Origin: Kaistia soli DSM 19436
GTDB taxonomy: Bacteria > Pseudomonadota > Alphaproteobacteria > Rhizobiales > Kaistiaceae
Length of the DNA: 64,000 nt
Assembly (NCBI RefSeq): GCF_900129325.1
Contig: NZ_FQUP01000004.1
Coordinates: 372,001-436,000, forward strand
Direction of reading: 5' to 3'
Shown: positions 8,897-16,608 of the stretch, piece by piece
Numbering within the stretch: position 1 is the first letter of the stretch
Layout of the letters: the number at the start of each line of letters is the position of its first letter
The notes under the pieces: model-generated
What the model saw: only the letters and a program-made list of their open reading frames with translations
What the model was told of the DNA's origin: nothing
Database searches by the model: none
Translations under genes and position numbers: made by a program

Positions 8897-9541
8897 TCAT
8901 CGCCGCCGCAGCGCCTCGACCTGCTCCGGCGTCAGCGGCCGAGTCTTGTGGCCGTCGAGCAGGAGATGGAGCTTCGCCGTCTCCTCGAGTTCCTCGGTCG
9001 CGTACTGCGCCTCGCGCAGCGTCGCGCCCGAAACGACCGGTCCGTGATTGGCGAGCAGCACCGCGCTATGCGCCTTGGCCTGCTCACCGACCGCAATGGC
9101 GAGGCTTTCATCGCCCGGCGGATAATAAGGAACGAGCGGCAGCGATCCCACGCGCATGATGTAATAGGCCGTCAGGGGCGGCAGGACGTCGCTCGGATCG
9201 ACATCGGCGAGAATGCTGACCGCGACCGAATAGGTCGAATGCAGGTGCACGACGGCGCCCGCTTTAGGCCGCTCGCAATACATGCAGCGATGGAGGAAGG
9301 CCTCCTTGGTCGGGGCATCGCCCCCGACATGAACGCCCTCCGCCGTGAACCGCGACAGGCGGGCCGGATCGAGATCACCGAGGGAGGCATTGGTCGGCGT
9401 CATCAGCATCTCGCCGCTCGGCAGGCGCGCGCTGATATTGCCGGTCGACCCGAATGTCAGCCCTCGATTGAAGATGGAAGCGCCGATCCGGCAGATCTCG
9501 TCGCGCAGGCGCGTCTCGTCGGAGATCGTTGCGGTCGTCAT
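8897..9541 (-). CDS. otnC: 3-oxo-tetronate 4-phosphate decarboxylase (class II aldolase family)
   Basis: A 214-aa class II aldolase/adducin-fold protein. Zinc-ligand histidines are seen in VVHLHSTYSV and ANHGPVVSG. The NRGLTFGSTGNISARLP segment is the phosphate-binding loop. In the tetronate pathway OtnC decarboxylates 3-oxo-tetronate 4-phosphate to dihydroxyacetone phosphate and CO2. The start ATG overlaps the otnK stop by four bases, as expected for the otnK-otnC pair. The neighbouring otnK, otnI, ltnD and denD make this assignment stronger than for a lone class II aldolase. Confidence 0.88.
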   Translation of the reverse strand: MTTATISDETRLRDEICRIGASIFNRGLTFGSTGNISARLPSGEMLMTPTNASLGDLDPARLSRFTAEGVHVGGDAPTKEAFLHRCMYCERPKAGAVVHLHSTYSVAVSILADVDPSDVLPPLTAYYIMRVGSLPLVPYYPPGDESLAIAVGEQAKAHSAVLLANHGPVVSGATLREAQYATEELEETAKLHLLLDGHKTRPLTPEQVEALRRR

Positions 9542-10803
9542 GAGAGGAGCGTCCAGGCCTTGAGGAAGAAATCGTCTGTGCCGAAATTACCCGATTTGAG
9601 GGCGAGCGCGACCGGCGCCTCGTCGCCGAGGCTCAGCGTCCACGGGACGCCCGGGTCGATCTCGGGCCCGATCATGAGTGCCTTGACGTCAAGCGCCTGA
9701 ACGACGGCGCCCGACGTCTCGCCGCCGGCGACGAGAAACCGCGTATAGCCGCGGTCGCGCAGTGCGGTCGCAACCTCCGCGAAGAGGTGCTCCACGATCG
9801 AGCCGGCGCGCTCGCGGCCGAGCTTCTCCTGGGCGTCCGCTACGGCTGCCGGATCTGCGCTTGCATAGACCAGCGCCGGCCCCTCGCCCGCCGCCTGGAT
9901 GAAAGCGAGAACCTCGGCAGGCGTCTCCGAGCCATCGGCAATGGCAAGCGGGTCGATCTTGCGGGCAGGCAATCCGGCGGCGATAGCGGCAGCAACCTGA
10001 CGGCGCGTCGCGGCTGAGCAGGAACCGGCGAGTATCACCGGTCGACCGGCGGGCGTCGCAAGACGCGCGGGGGCACCGCGCCCTCCGATGAGGCCGGCCC
10101 GGCGGAAATTCTCCGGCAGGCCGATCGCGATGCCCGACCCGCCCGTGATCAACTTCATGTCCGACGCGGCTTCGCCGATCGCCCGCAAATCGTCATTTTC
10201 GATTGCATCGACGATCAACATCCGCGGCCCGTCGGATGCGGCAGCGGCGAAGCTCGACCGGATCGCCTGGGGGCCTTCCGACACCACGTCGCGGGCGACG
10301 AGGCCGACCGGGACTTTCGTCTGCGCCTGCAGCACACGAACCAGATTGGCGTCGCGCATCGGCGTCAGCGGGTGATCCTTCATCGGGCTGTCTGAGAGCA
10401 GCAGGTCGCCGACGAAGAGATGGCCGCGATAGACGGTCCGCTTGTTGGCAGGAAAAGCGGGACAGGCGATCGTGACCTCCGCCCCCAGCAGTTCCATCAG
10501 CGCTTCGCTTACCGGACCGATATTGCCCTCGGGCGTTGAATCGAATGTCGAGCAGTACTTGAAGATGAGCTGCCTTGCGCCGCCGGCGAGTAGCCAATGC
10601 GCCGCTTCCAGCGAAAGCGACACCGCCTCTGCGGCCGGAATCGTACGCGATTTCAGCGCGACGACGACCGCCTCGGCATCGCCGGTATCGAAGCCCGACG
10701 GCGGCGTGCCCACGACCTGCACGGTCTTCATGCCCTCGCGGGCCAGCATCAGCGCGAGATCCGTCGCGCCGGTCAGATCATCGGCGATCGCGCCAAGCAG
10801 CAT
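9538..10803 (-). CDS. otnK: 3-oxo-tetronate kinase (four-carbon acid sugar kinase, DUF1537)
   Basis: A 421-aa kinase. The N-terminal sugar-binding domain starts LLGAIADDLTGATDLALML and contains KYCSTFDSTPEGNIGPV and CPAFPANKRTVYRGHLFV, hallmarks of OtnK. The C-terminal nucleotide-binding domain has LVAGGETSGAVVQAL and ends GNFGTDDFFLKAW. It phosphorylates 3-oxo-tetronate at C4. It lies 18 bp downstream of the LacI-type regulator and overlaps otnC, giving a minus-strand operon lacI-otnK-otnC. Confidence 0.92.
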   Translation of the reverse strand: MLLGAIADDLTGATDLALMLAREGMKTVQVVGTPPSGFDTGDAEAVVVALKSRTIPAAEAVSLSLEAAHWLLAGGARQLIFKYCSTFDSTPEGNIGPVSEALMELLGAEVTIACPAFPANKRTVYRGHLFVGDLLLSDSPMKDHPLTPMRDANLVRVLQAQTKVPVGLVARDVVSEGPQAIRSSFAAAASDGPRMLIVDAIENDDLRAIGEAASDMKLITGGSGIAIGLPENFRRAGLIGGRGAPARLATPAGRPVILAGSCSAATRRQVAAAIAAGLPARKIDPLAIADGSETPAEVLAFIQAAGEGPALVYASADPAAVADAQEKLGRERAGSIVEHLFAEVATALRDRGYTRFLVAGGETSGAVVQALDVKALMIGPEIDPGVPWTLSLGDEAPVALALKSGNFGTDDFFLKAWTLLS

Positions 10804-10821
10804 CTCGTTCCTCTCCTCGCC

Positions 10822-11847
10822 TCAGGCGGTCTCTCCGGCTTCGATTTCGTAGCCGGTGTTGATGATTGCGGTGTCAGCAGGCCGATCCGGACGCGCGACC
10901 AGCGCCTCCGCCGCCAGCTTGCCGATCAGGAAGCGGTTCGAGCGGACCGTGGAGAGCCGGAGCGGCAGGGCAGCGCCGATCTCCAGTCCGTTGAAGCCGA
11001 ACAGGCCGATGTCGTGTCGTGGAACCAGCCCGGCCGCGAGGCAGTGGAAATAGCCGCCGACCGCCATGTCATCATTGGAGAACACCACAACATCGGGCCG
11101 CTCGCCCGTGGCCAGCACGCCGGCAAGCGTTTCGCGACCGGCGAGCGTGGAGCTTGGACCGGCGATGCGCCGCTCAGCGACGAGAGCAAGGCCCTGGGCA
11201 GCGAGTTCTTCCGTCAAGCCCTCGAAACGCAGCCGGGCGCGATGGTCACTGTCCCAGTCATGGCCGACATAGCCGAAGCGCCGGTAGCCGCGTGACAGCA
11301 GATAGCGGGCGATGTCGCGCCCCGCGCTCCGATGCGACAGGCCAACCGCGACATCGATCGGCGTCGCGTCAATATCCATGATTTCGGCAACGCGAATCCG
11401 GCTCGCCGCCAGCATGCGCCGCGTCGCCTCCGTATGTTCGAAGCCTGCGAGAATGATCGCCGCCGGTTGCCAGGCCAAAAGCGAGCGGACCGCCCGCTCC
11501 TCCTCGTCCGCATCATATCCGGTCACACCGACCACGGGCTGATAGCCGGCAGGCGCCAGCGCCTCGTGGATGCCGCGCAGAACGTCGGCGAAGACGATGT
11601 TGGTTACCGATGGCAGCACGACGCCGACCAACATCGAGTCCGCCGAGGCGAGCGCGCCGGCAAGGCGGTTCGGCACATAGCCGGTCTCGGCGACGGCATG
11701 GAGCACGCGCTCGCGCGTCTTGTCCGAGATCGGGCCCTTGTTGCGGATGACGCGCGAGACGGTGATCTCGCTCACGCCGGAAAGCCGCGCCACGTCGGCG
11801 AGGACGGGCAGCGCGCGCTGCGGCGGAGCATCCCTTCCAGCTGACAT
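10822..11847 (-). CDS. LacI-family transcriptional regulator of the tetronate genes
   Basis: A 341-aa repressor. The helix-turn-helix is LADVARLSGVSEITVSRVI (about residues 16-34), followed by the hinge NRLAGALAS and a periplasmic-binding-like effector domain. A GTG at 11853 would extend the protein by two residues, but it sits inside the ribosome-binding site GGAGAGG (minus strand, 11859-11853). The ATG at 11847, spaced five bases from that site, is therefore chosen. The gene leads the otnK-otnC operon and is divergent from ltnD-otnI. The palindrome in the shared promoter is its likely operator, implying autoregulation with a tetronate or its oxidised form as inducer. Confidence 0.9.
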   Translation of the reverse strand: MSAGRDAPPQRALPVLADVARLSGVSEITVSRVIRNKGPISDKTRERVLHAVAETGYVPNRLAGALASADSMLVGVVLPSVTNIVFADVLRGIHEALAPAGYQPVVGVTGYDADEEERAVRSLLAWQPAAIILAGFEHTEATRRMLAASRIRVAEIMDIDATPIDVAVGLSHRSAGRDIARYLLSRGYRRFGYVGHDWDSDHRARLRFEGLTEELAAQGLALVAERRIAGPSSTLAGRETLAGVLATGERPDVVVFSNDDMAVGGYFHCLAAGLVPRHDIGLFGFNGLEIGAALPLRLSTVRSNRFLIGKLAAEALVARPDRPADTAIINTGYEIEAGETA

Positions 11848-11868
11848 CTGCACCTCTCCATAGTGACG

Positions 11869-11884
11869 ATGACAGCGCTAACAC
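11869..11884. promoter_or_regulatory. Second, imperfect LacI-type operator
   Basis: ATGACAGCGCTAACAC shares the left half TGACAG and the AGCGCT centre with the perfect palindrome whose centre lies 55 bp away, about five helical turns. It sits just upstream of the regulator's ribosome-binding site. Two sites at this spacing could support looping or separate repression of the two divergent operons. Confidence 0.5.
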
Positions 11885-11922
11885 AAAACGATTGCAGGAT
11901 GCTAGAGGCTATGGCATTCAGG

Positions 11923-11940
11923 AATGACAGCGCTGTCATT
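11923..11940. promoter_or_regulatory. Perfect 18-bp palindromic operator (AATGACAGCGCTGTCATT)
   Basis: The sequence is a perfect inverted repeat with the central CG step typical of LacI-family operators. It lies between the divergent lacI-otnK-otnC and ltnD-otnI operons, 20 bp ahead of the ltnD start codon, where bound repressor would block transcription. Binding by the adjacent LacI protein is inferred from position and symmetry. Confidence 0.75.
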
Positions 11941-11960
11941 AATTGAACCTGGAGACCTCC

Positions 11961-12881
11961 ATGACGGGAAATCCGCGCAATGTTGCCGTGGTCGGCCTAG
12001 GCTCGATGGGCCTCGGCATGGCCCGTTCGCTTATCCGCGCGGGCTTCGATGTCTCCGGGTGCGACCTCTCGGAAACAGCGCGGTCCGCGCTGGCAGGTGC
12101 TGGCGGACGCGCTGCGGCGACGCCAGGTCTGGCTGCAAAAGGCGCCGCCGCCGCAGTGATCGTGGTGGTCAACGCGGCCCAGACTGAAGCCGTGCTTTTC
12201 GGAGAGGATGGGGTCGCTGCCGCGCTGGCACCGGGAGCGGTGATCGTCTCGTCCGCCACCATGGCGCCCGGCGAAGCTAAGCGCTTTGCCGCCCTGGCCG
12301 AAGCGGCCGGCCTGCTCTATCTCGACGCGCCGATCAGCGGTGGAGCCACCAAGGCTGGAAGCGGCGAACTGACCGTGATGGCCTCTGGCGCTCCGGACGC
12401 CTTCCGCGCCGCGCGGCCGGTTCTTGATGCCATTGCCGCGCGTGTCCATGAACTCGGACCGGATGTCGGGATCGGCTCCTCGTTCAAGATCGTCAATCAG
12501 CTCCTTGCCGGCGTTCATATCGCAGCCGCGTGCGAGGCGATGGTGTTCGCGAAGAGCCTCGATCTTGATCTGGCGCGCGTCTTCGAGGTGATCACGCAAT
12601 CCGCCGGCACGAGCTGGATGTTCGAGAACCGCGTGCCCCACATCCTTGAAGGCGACTACAGCCCCCGCAGTGCCGTCTCGATCTTCACCAAGGATCTTGG
12701 CATCGTCTCGGATATCGGCCGGGGCCAAAACTTCCCGTTGCCGATCGCCAGCGCAGCGCTGCAGCTCTTCCTCGCCACGGCCGCCGCCGGCATGGCACGT
12801 GACGATGACGCCTCCGTCGCGCGCCTCTATGCCCAAATCACCGGACTCGAACTCCCTGCCCCGACGGAGGAAACCGCCTGA
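11961..12881 (+). CDS. ltnD: L-threonate dehydrogenase-like (3-hydroxyacid dehydrogenase family)
   Basis: A 306-aa beta-hydroxyacid dehydrogenase. It has the NAD motif VGLGSMGLGMARSL at the N-terminus, the substrate motif DAPISGGATKAGSGELT, and the catalytic lysine in SSFKIVNQLLAGVH. These match LtnD, which oxidises L-threonate to 2-oxo-L-threonate, the substrate of OtnI. The ATG at 11961 is chosen because GGAG lies six bases upstream; an upstream TTG at 11943 lacks such a site. Its stop overlaps the otnI start (TGATG). An enzyme for D-threonate or another tetronate stereoisomer cannot be excluded. Confidence 0.85.
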   Translation: MTGNPRNVAVVGLGSMGLGMARSLIRAGFDVSGCDLSETARSALAGAGGRAAATPGLAAKGAAAAVIVVVNAAQTEAVLFGEDGVAAALAPGAVIVSSATMAPGEAKRFAALAEAAGLLYLDAPISGGATKAGSGELTVMASGAPDAFRAARPVLDAIAARVHELGPDVGIGSSFKIVNQLLAGVHIAAACEAMVFAKSLDLDLARVFEVITQSAGTSWMFENRVPHILEGDYSPRSAVSIFTKDLGIVSDIGRGQNFPLPIASAALQLFLATAAAGMARDDDASVARLYAQITGLELPAPTEETA

Positions 12882-13657
12882 TGCCGCGCTTCGCCGCAAA
12901 CCTGACGATGATGTTCAACGAGCACGCCTTTCTCGACCGGTTCGAAGCAGCGGCCAATGCGGGCTTTGATGCCGTCGAGTTCCTCTTTCCCTATGACTTT
13001 CCGGCCGAGGCGATCGGCGAAAAGCTGTCGGCCAACGGTCTCTCGGTGGTTCTTTTCAACCTGCCGCCGGGCGACTGGTCGAAGGGAGAGCGAGGTCTCG
13101 CCGCCCTCGAGGGCCGGCAGGCTGAATTCCGCGCGAGCGTCGAGACCGCCCTCTCCTATGCGAGGATCCTGGGCGTGCCGCGGCTTCACATGATGGCCGG
13201 CATTGCCGAACGGACGGACGTCGCGGCCGCCGCGCGCTACCGCGAGGCGCTCGCCCATGCGGCCGACGCGGCCGGCGAGAACGGGCTCGACCTGCTGATC
13301 GAGCCGCTCAATCCGCGCGACATGTCGGGCTATTTTCTGAATGACTTCGACCAGGCTGCCGAGCTGATCGCCGCGCTGGATCGCCCCAACCTCAAGCTGC
13401 AATTCGACATCTACCACCGCCAGATCCTGCATGGTGACATGCTGAAGGGCCTGGAAAGACTGATGCCGATCACCGGCCATATCCAGACGGCCTCGGTTCC
13501 GGGACGCAACGAGCCGGGCACCGGGGAACTGGACGATTTCCGAATCTTCGCCGCGCTCGACGAGCTCGGCTATGCCGGCCATATCGGCTGCGAGTACCGG
13601 CCACTTTGCGACACAGTTGCGGGACTGGGCTGGCGCGAGCGGCTCCAAGGGTCATGA
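12881..13657 (+). CDS. otnI: 2-oxo-tetronate isomerase (hydroxypyruvate isomerase family)
   Basis: A 258-aa TIM-barrel isomerase starting MPRFAANLTMMFNE, as in OtnI and Hyi proteins. Metal-ligand positions are visible in LIEPLNPRDMSGYF (Glu), LQFDIYHRQ (Asp), GHIQTASVPGRNEPGTGELD and GCEYRP (Glu). It converts 2-oxo-tetronate to 3-oxo-tetronate, joining the DenD and LtnD branches to OtnK and OtnC. Its ATG overlaps the ltnD stop by one base. It is the last chromosomal gene before the integrated element. Confidence 0.9.
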   Translation: MPRFAANLTMMFNEHAFLDRFEAAANAGFDAVEFLFPYDFPAEAIGEKLSANGLSVVLFNLPPGDWSKGERGLAALEGRQAEFRASVETALSYARILGVPRLHMMAGIAERTDVAAAARYREALAHAADAAGENGLDLLIEPLNPRDMSGYFLNDFDQAAELIAALDRPNLKLQFDIYHRQILHGDMLKGLERLMPITGHIQTASVPGRNEPGTGELDDFRIFAALDELGYAGHIGCEYRPLCDTVAGLGWRERLQGS

Positions 13658-13798
13658 CGTCATCGCAGATCATGTCCGGCGACAACTCCGATGGGGAGCC
13701 GGTCATACAGGCAGTCGCCATCTGACAACGGCCGCGATCCTTCGACAGGGCGAAGACCGCGTTCGAAGTGAGATTCAATAGATATGTAAGCTATGTGG

Positions 13799-13820
13799 GA
13801 ACTTGGTGGAGCCGAGGGGA
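13799..13820. repeat. attL core, 22-bp direct repeat
   Basis: This stretch, starting GAACTTGG and ending GAGGGGA, is identical to 31284-31305. It corresponds to the last 17 nt of the tRNA-Ala gene plus five bases beyond it. To its right the sequence diverges from tRNA, as expected for the junction with element DNA. Confidence 0.85.
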
Positions 13821-13883
13821 GCCTATCCCTTGTGGATCAAAACCGCAGGAATGGCCTAACTCCTTGCGTTTCAGCCCGTCCGT

Positions 13884-13918
13884 GGGGTACGCACTTGGGG
13901 TACGCAGGCGGGTGCGCA
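13884..13918 (+). repeat. Three spaced GGGGTACGCA-type motifs (left integrase arm sites)
   Basis: Copies start at 13884 (GGGGTACGCA), 13897 (GGGGTACGCA) and 13909 (CGGGTGCGCA), spaced 13 and 12 bp. They lie between attL and the integrase start. The same arrangement in the same orientation is present at the right end, which is the layout of arm-type tyrosine-recombinase binding sites. Confidence 0.7.
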
Positions 13919-13927
13919 GGGCATTGA

Positions 13928-15340
13928 ATGGGCAGATCATCGGACGCGGACCGTCGTCATCTGGAGCAGCACCACGGGCAATGGCGCGTCGTGGTGGCGG
14001 TCCCGCGCGGCCTCCACAGGCAGCTTGGCACGAAGCTGAAGCGGTCCCTTCAAACGGACAGCCTTGCCGTCGCGAACCGGCTCAAATGGCCCGTGGTCGC
14101 CGAACTGAAGGCTTTCATCAGCAATGCCGGTGACGACAGCGGCAAGAGCAAGCTGTTGCAGGAGGCCGTGGAAATGGCTCGGCTGCGGCGCCTCGCTCGG
14201 GACGACCACGACATCGAGACAATCGATCTCGGGATCGAACTGCGAGCGGAGGAGATCGCGGGCGCGCCGGTCGGCATCGAAACGGACCCTGATACCGGGC
14301 GCGAAGAACCTGCTTTCGATCCCGCGCGCTCGCGGGTGGCTGGCCACTATATGGCCGTGGCAAGAGGCGAAGCGACGCCGCTTGACCTGCATCATGCGGC
14401 CTACAAGGCGTCCATGTCCGTCAAGGCGAGGACGCTTGCTGACGACGACCGGGCGCTCGACTATCTGACCCAGTGGTGCCGCGCGAACCATCTGCGCCCC
14501 GCTGTTGAGGCCATCACGCCGAAGCTTGCCGGGCGCTTCATGGACGAACTGGCGGGCATGACCAAGGGCGTGTCGCCTGTCACCCTCAACAAGTATCTCC
14601 GCCGACTATCGCGGTACTGGCAGTGGATGGAGAAGCGGCACTATGCGGCTTCGAACGTTTGGCACGGCAAGACGCTGGAAGAGCCGACGAGCAGGGGCGG
14701 CGAGGAGGAGCGGCCCTTCACGGATGCGGAGATGCTTATGCTGTTGGACGGGCCTGCCTCGCCGGTCATGGCAGACTTGATGCGGATCGGCGCACTGACG
14801 GGCGCGCGCCTTGATGCCATCGTTTGCCTCTCGGTTGGCGAATGCTCGGACGGTTACTTCCGCTTCAAGCCGCAGAAGAGGGAGAAGGAGGCACGCGCCT
14901 GTCCAATCCATCCTGCACTGCTCCGAATCATCGCGCGCCGGACTGAGGGGAAGGACCATTCCGACCCGCTCTTTCCAGAGTGGCCGGGGCCGAAGAAGGC
15001 GGGATCCATGCGCGAGAGGTCCTTCAAGGCCTCGAACCAGTTCACCGACTATCGACGGCAAGTTGGCGTTGACGAGGTGATTCCCGGCAAGCGCCGCTCG
15101 CTCGTGAACTTCCATTCGTTCCGCCGATGGTTCATCACCAAGGCCGAGCAAGCAGGCCAGCCTGAGCACATCATCGCGTCTGTCGTCGGTCACAAGCGGC
15201 AAGGCATGACGCTTGGGCGGTACTCCTCGGGACCGCTGTTCGAACAGGCTCGGCAGTGTGTGGAGGCCGTCAGCCTGCCGACGAGGGAGAGCCTGAGCGG
15301 CGCTGCGAGGGGCTTGAAGGAGGTTGCGCGGAGGGGTTAG
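13928..15340 (+). CDS. Tyrosine-type site-specific integrase
   Basis: A 470-aa integrase. The N-terminal region (RHLEQHHGQWRVVVAVPRGL, then LQTDSLAVANRLKW) is the DUF6538-like arm-binding start common in alphaproteobacterial elements. Residues about 160-240 form the core-binding domain. The C-terminal catalytic domain shows GARLDAI (first Arg), HSFRRWF (His-x-x-Arg), VVGHKRQ (His) and the nucleophile tyrosine in LGRYSS. Located about 100 bp inside attL, it should integrate and excise the element at tRNA-Ala. No separate excisionase is recognised nearby. Confidence 0.93.
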   Translation: MGRSSDADRRHLEQHHGQWRVVVAVPRGLHRQLGTKLKRSLQTDSLAVANRLKWPVVAELKAFISNAGDDSGKSKLLQEAVEMARLRRLARDDHDIETIDLGIELRAEEIAGAPVGIETDPDTGREEPAFDPARSRVAGHYMAVARGEATPLDLHHAAYKASMSVKARTLADDDRALDYLTQWCRANHLRPAVEAITPKLAGRFMDELAGMTKGVSPVTLNKYLRRLSRYWQWMEKRHYAASNVWHGKTLEEPTSRGGEEERPFTDAEMLMLLDGPASPVMADLMRIGALTGARLDAIVCLSVGECSDGYFRFKPQKREKEARACPIHPALLRIIARRTEGKDHSDPLFPEWPGPKKAGSMRERSFKASNQFTDYRRQVGVDEVIPGKRRSLVNFHSFRRWFITKAEQAGQPEHIIASVVGHKRQGMTLGRYSSGPLFEQARQCVEAVSLPTRESLSGAARGLKEVARRG

Positions 15341-15372
15341 CCTCCCGCTTCCTAGCAGCAGAAAGACAGGGG

Positions 15373-15864
15373 ATGTCGCCGGCAGAGTATCTACTGGAAA
15401 TAGTGGCTCCTACCGTCCGGGATGCCAGCGACGACCGAAGATCGCGGCGCAAAGCCTATCTGGCCTGCATCGCAGTCTACCATCTCATCGACTATTTAGC
15501 GGTGGACGCAGCAGAAGAGGGGGCCACCGGACGCCGACGCAGGGAGGCTATAGAAGTCAGGCTGAAGGCGCACGCCGAAACTGCCTTGCACGTTGTTCGC
15601 GGCGTCACGAATGGCGTCAAGCACTCTGTGCTGGAACGTCCTCACGTCATCCCCTTTGGTCCAGGGCAGGATTACTGGCGTCCGCCTGCCCGCGCGGGTG
15701 AGATGGAGTGCGGTGTCTCGCAGTTAGGCGACTTGACCGGAGGGCGACAATTCGAGGACGGCAATCGGCAGTTCGATATCTATTGGGAGACGCGTAGGTT
15801 GCTCGTCGCAATGATCGAACTTTACCCGGGCCATCTTCCAAGCTGCGACATTGGGGACTGGTAG
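15373..15864 (+). CDS. Hypothetical element protein, helical
   Basis: About 163 aa from the ATG at 15373. The frame stays open further upstream, but that part overlaps the integrase end and looks like shadow sequence. The central region (YHLIDYLAVDAAEE, then TALHVVRGVTNGVKHS) is helical and somewhat HEPN-like, without a clear R-x4-6-H pair. No known family is recognised. It follows the integrase in the same direction and may be cotranscribed with it. Confidence 0.5.
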   Translation: MSPAEYLLEIVAPTVRDASDDRRSRRKAYLACIAVYHLIDYLAVDAAEEGATGRRRREAIEVRLKAHAETALHVVRGVTNGVKHSVLERPHVIPFGPGQDYWRPPARAGEMECGVSQLGDLTGGRQFEDGNRQFDIYWETRRLLVAMIELYPGHLPSCDIGDW

Positions 15865-15919
15865 GCCTGCTGGAGGTTCGAGCGGAGCGACCGACCAAGG
15901 CGCCCGGTTCTCCAATCCC

Positions 15920-16432
15920 ATGACCGAGCTCAACCTGATCTCGAAGGACTTCCAAGGCGCCACCGTACGGGCCGTGAACCATCCCGAACACGGCGAGCTG
16001 CTGATGGCGCTCGATACGCTCCGCGCGGCGGGCTACGACCCGAAGAACAATGGATCCCTGCCGGCCCTGAACAGCCTTAAGGTGCCGACCGAGACGCGCG
16101 TCCACGTTCCCAAGTCTAACCTGCTTGTTGAGCAGGGTAGCCCATTCCCCAATCGCGGCGCCCTGTTCCTCACCCGCGCAGGCGTCAACTTCGTGCTGAT
16201 GGCATCTGACAAGCCGAAGGCGCAGGAGTTTCGTCAGTGGCTGGCCGGTGATGTGGTCAACGCCATCGCGGACACCGGGGGCTACCTCCTGAACGAGGCC
16301 GCCCGTGACACTGCGAAGGCCGACACCCGCACCTCGGTGCCCCTTCCGACCGAGATCGCCGGCACCTACGCGGCGCTGATCGCCGAGAAGAAGGCCCGCA
16401 TCGCGGGCGCCTTGTTTCTCCTTGGGGATTGA
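15920..16432 (+). CDS. BRO-N domain (antirepressor-like) phage protein, short
   Basis: About 170 aa from the ATG at 15920. It matches BRO-N: MALDTLRAAGYDP near the start, LTRAGVNFVLMASDKPKAQEF and the conserved FRQWLAGDVVNAI. BRO-N proteins bind DNA and act in phage regulation. Most antirepressors of this type carry a second C-terminal domain; here the protein ends soon after EIAGTYAALIAEKK, so the C-terminal domain is absent or lost. The longer open frame starting at 15851 adds non-conserved residues and is not used. Confidence 0.75.
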   Translation: MTELNLISKDFQGATVRAVNHPEHGELLMALDTLRAAGYDPKNNGSLPALNSLKVPTETRVHVPKSNLLVEQGSPFPNRGALFLTRAGVNFVLMASDKPKAQEFRQWLAGDVVNAIADTGGYLLNEAARDTAKADTRTSVPLPTEIAGTYAALIAEKKARIAGALFLLGD

Positions 16433-16608
16433 CTATCGGAACCGGTCGTGGACAGGCGGTTCTTCCGTTTGGGCACGGCCAATCAAACAGGCGACTGCGG
16501 ACCCAGTTCCCTTCGGATGCCGATTTCTAGGACGGGTGCCTGTCGATAGCGCCAGTCTTTCGCGATAACTCAAAAATAAAACAACATACTTACTTGATCA
16601 GATGTGAG

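Noticed and set aside
13799-13820. A possible second tRNA-Ala at the left end
   Set aside because: Only the last 17 nt of the tRNA are present; the rest of the cloverleaf is missing, so it is the att repeat.
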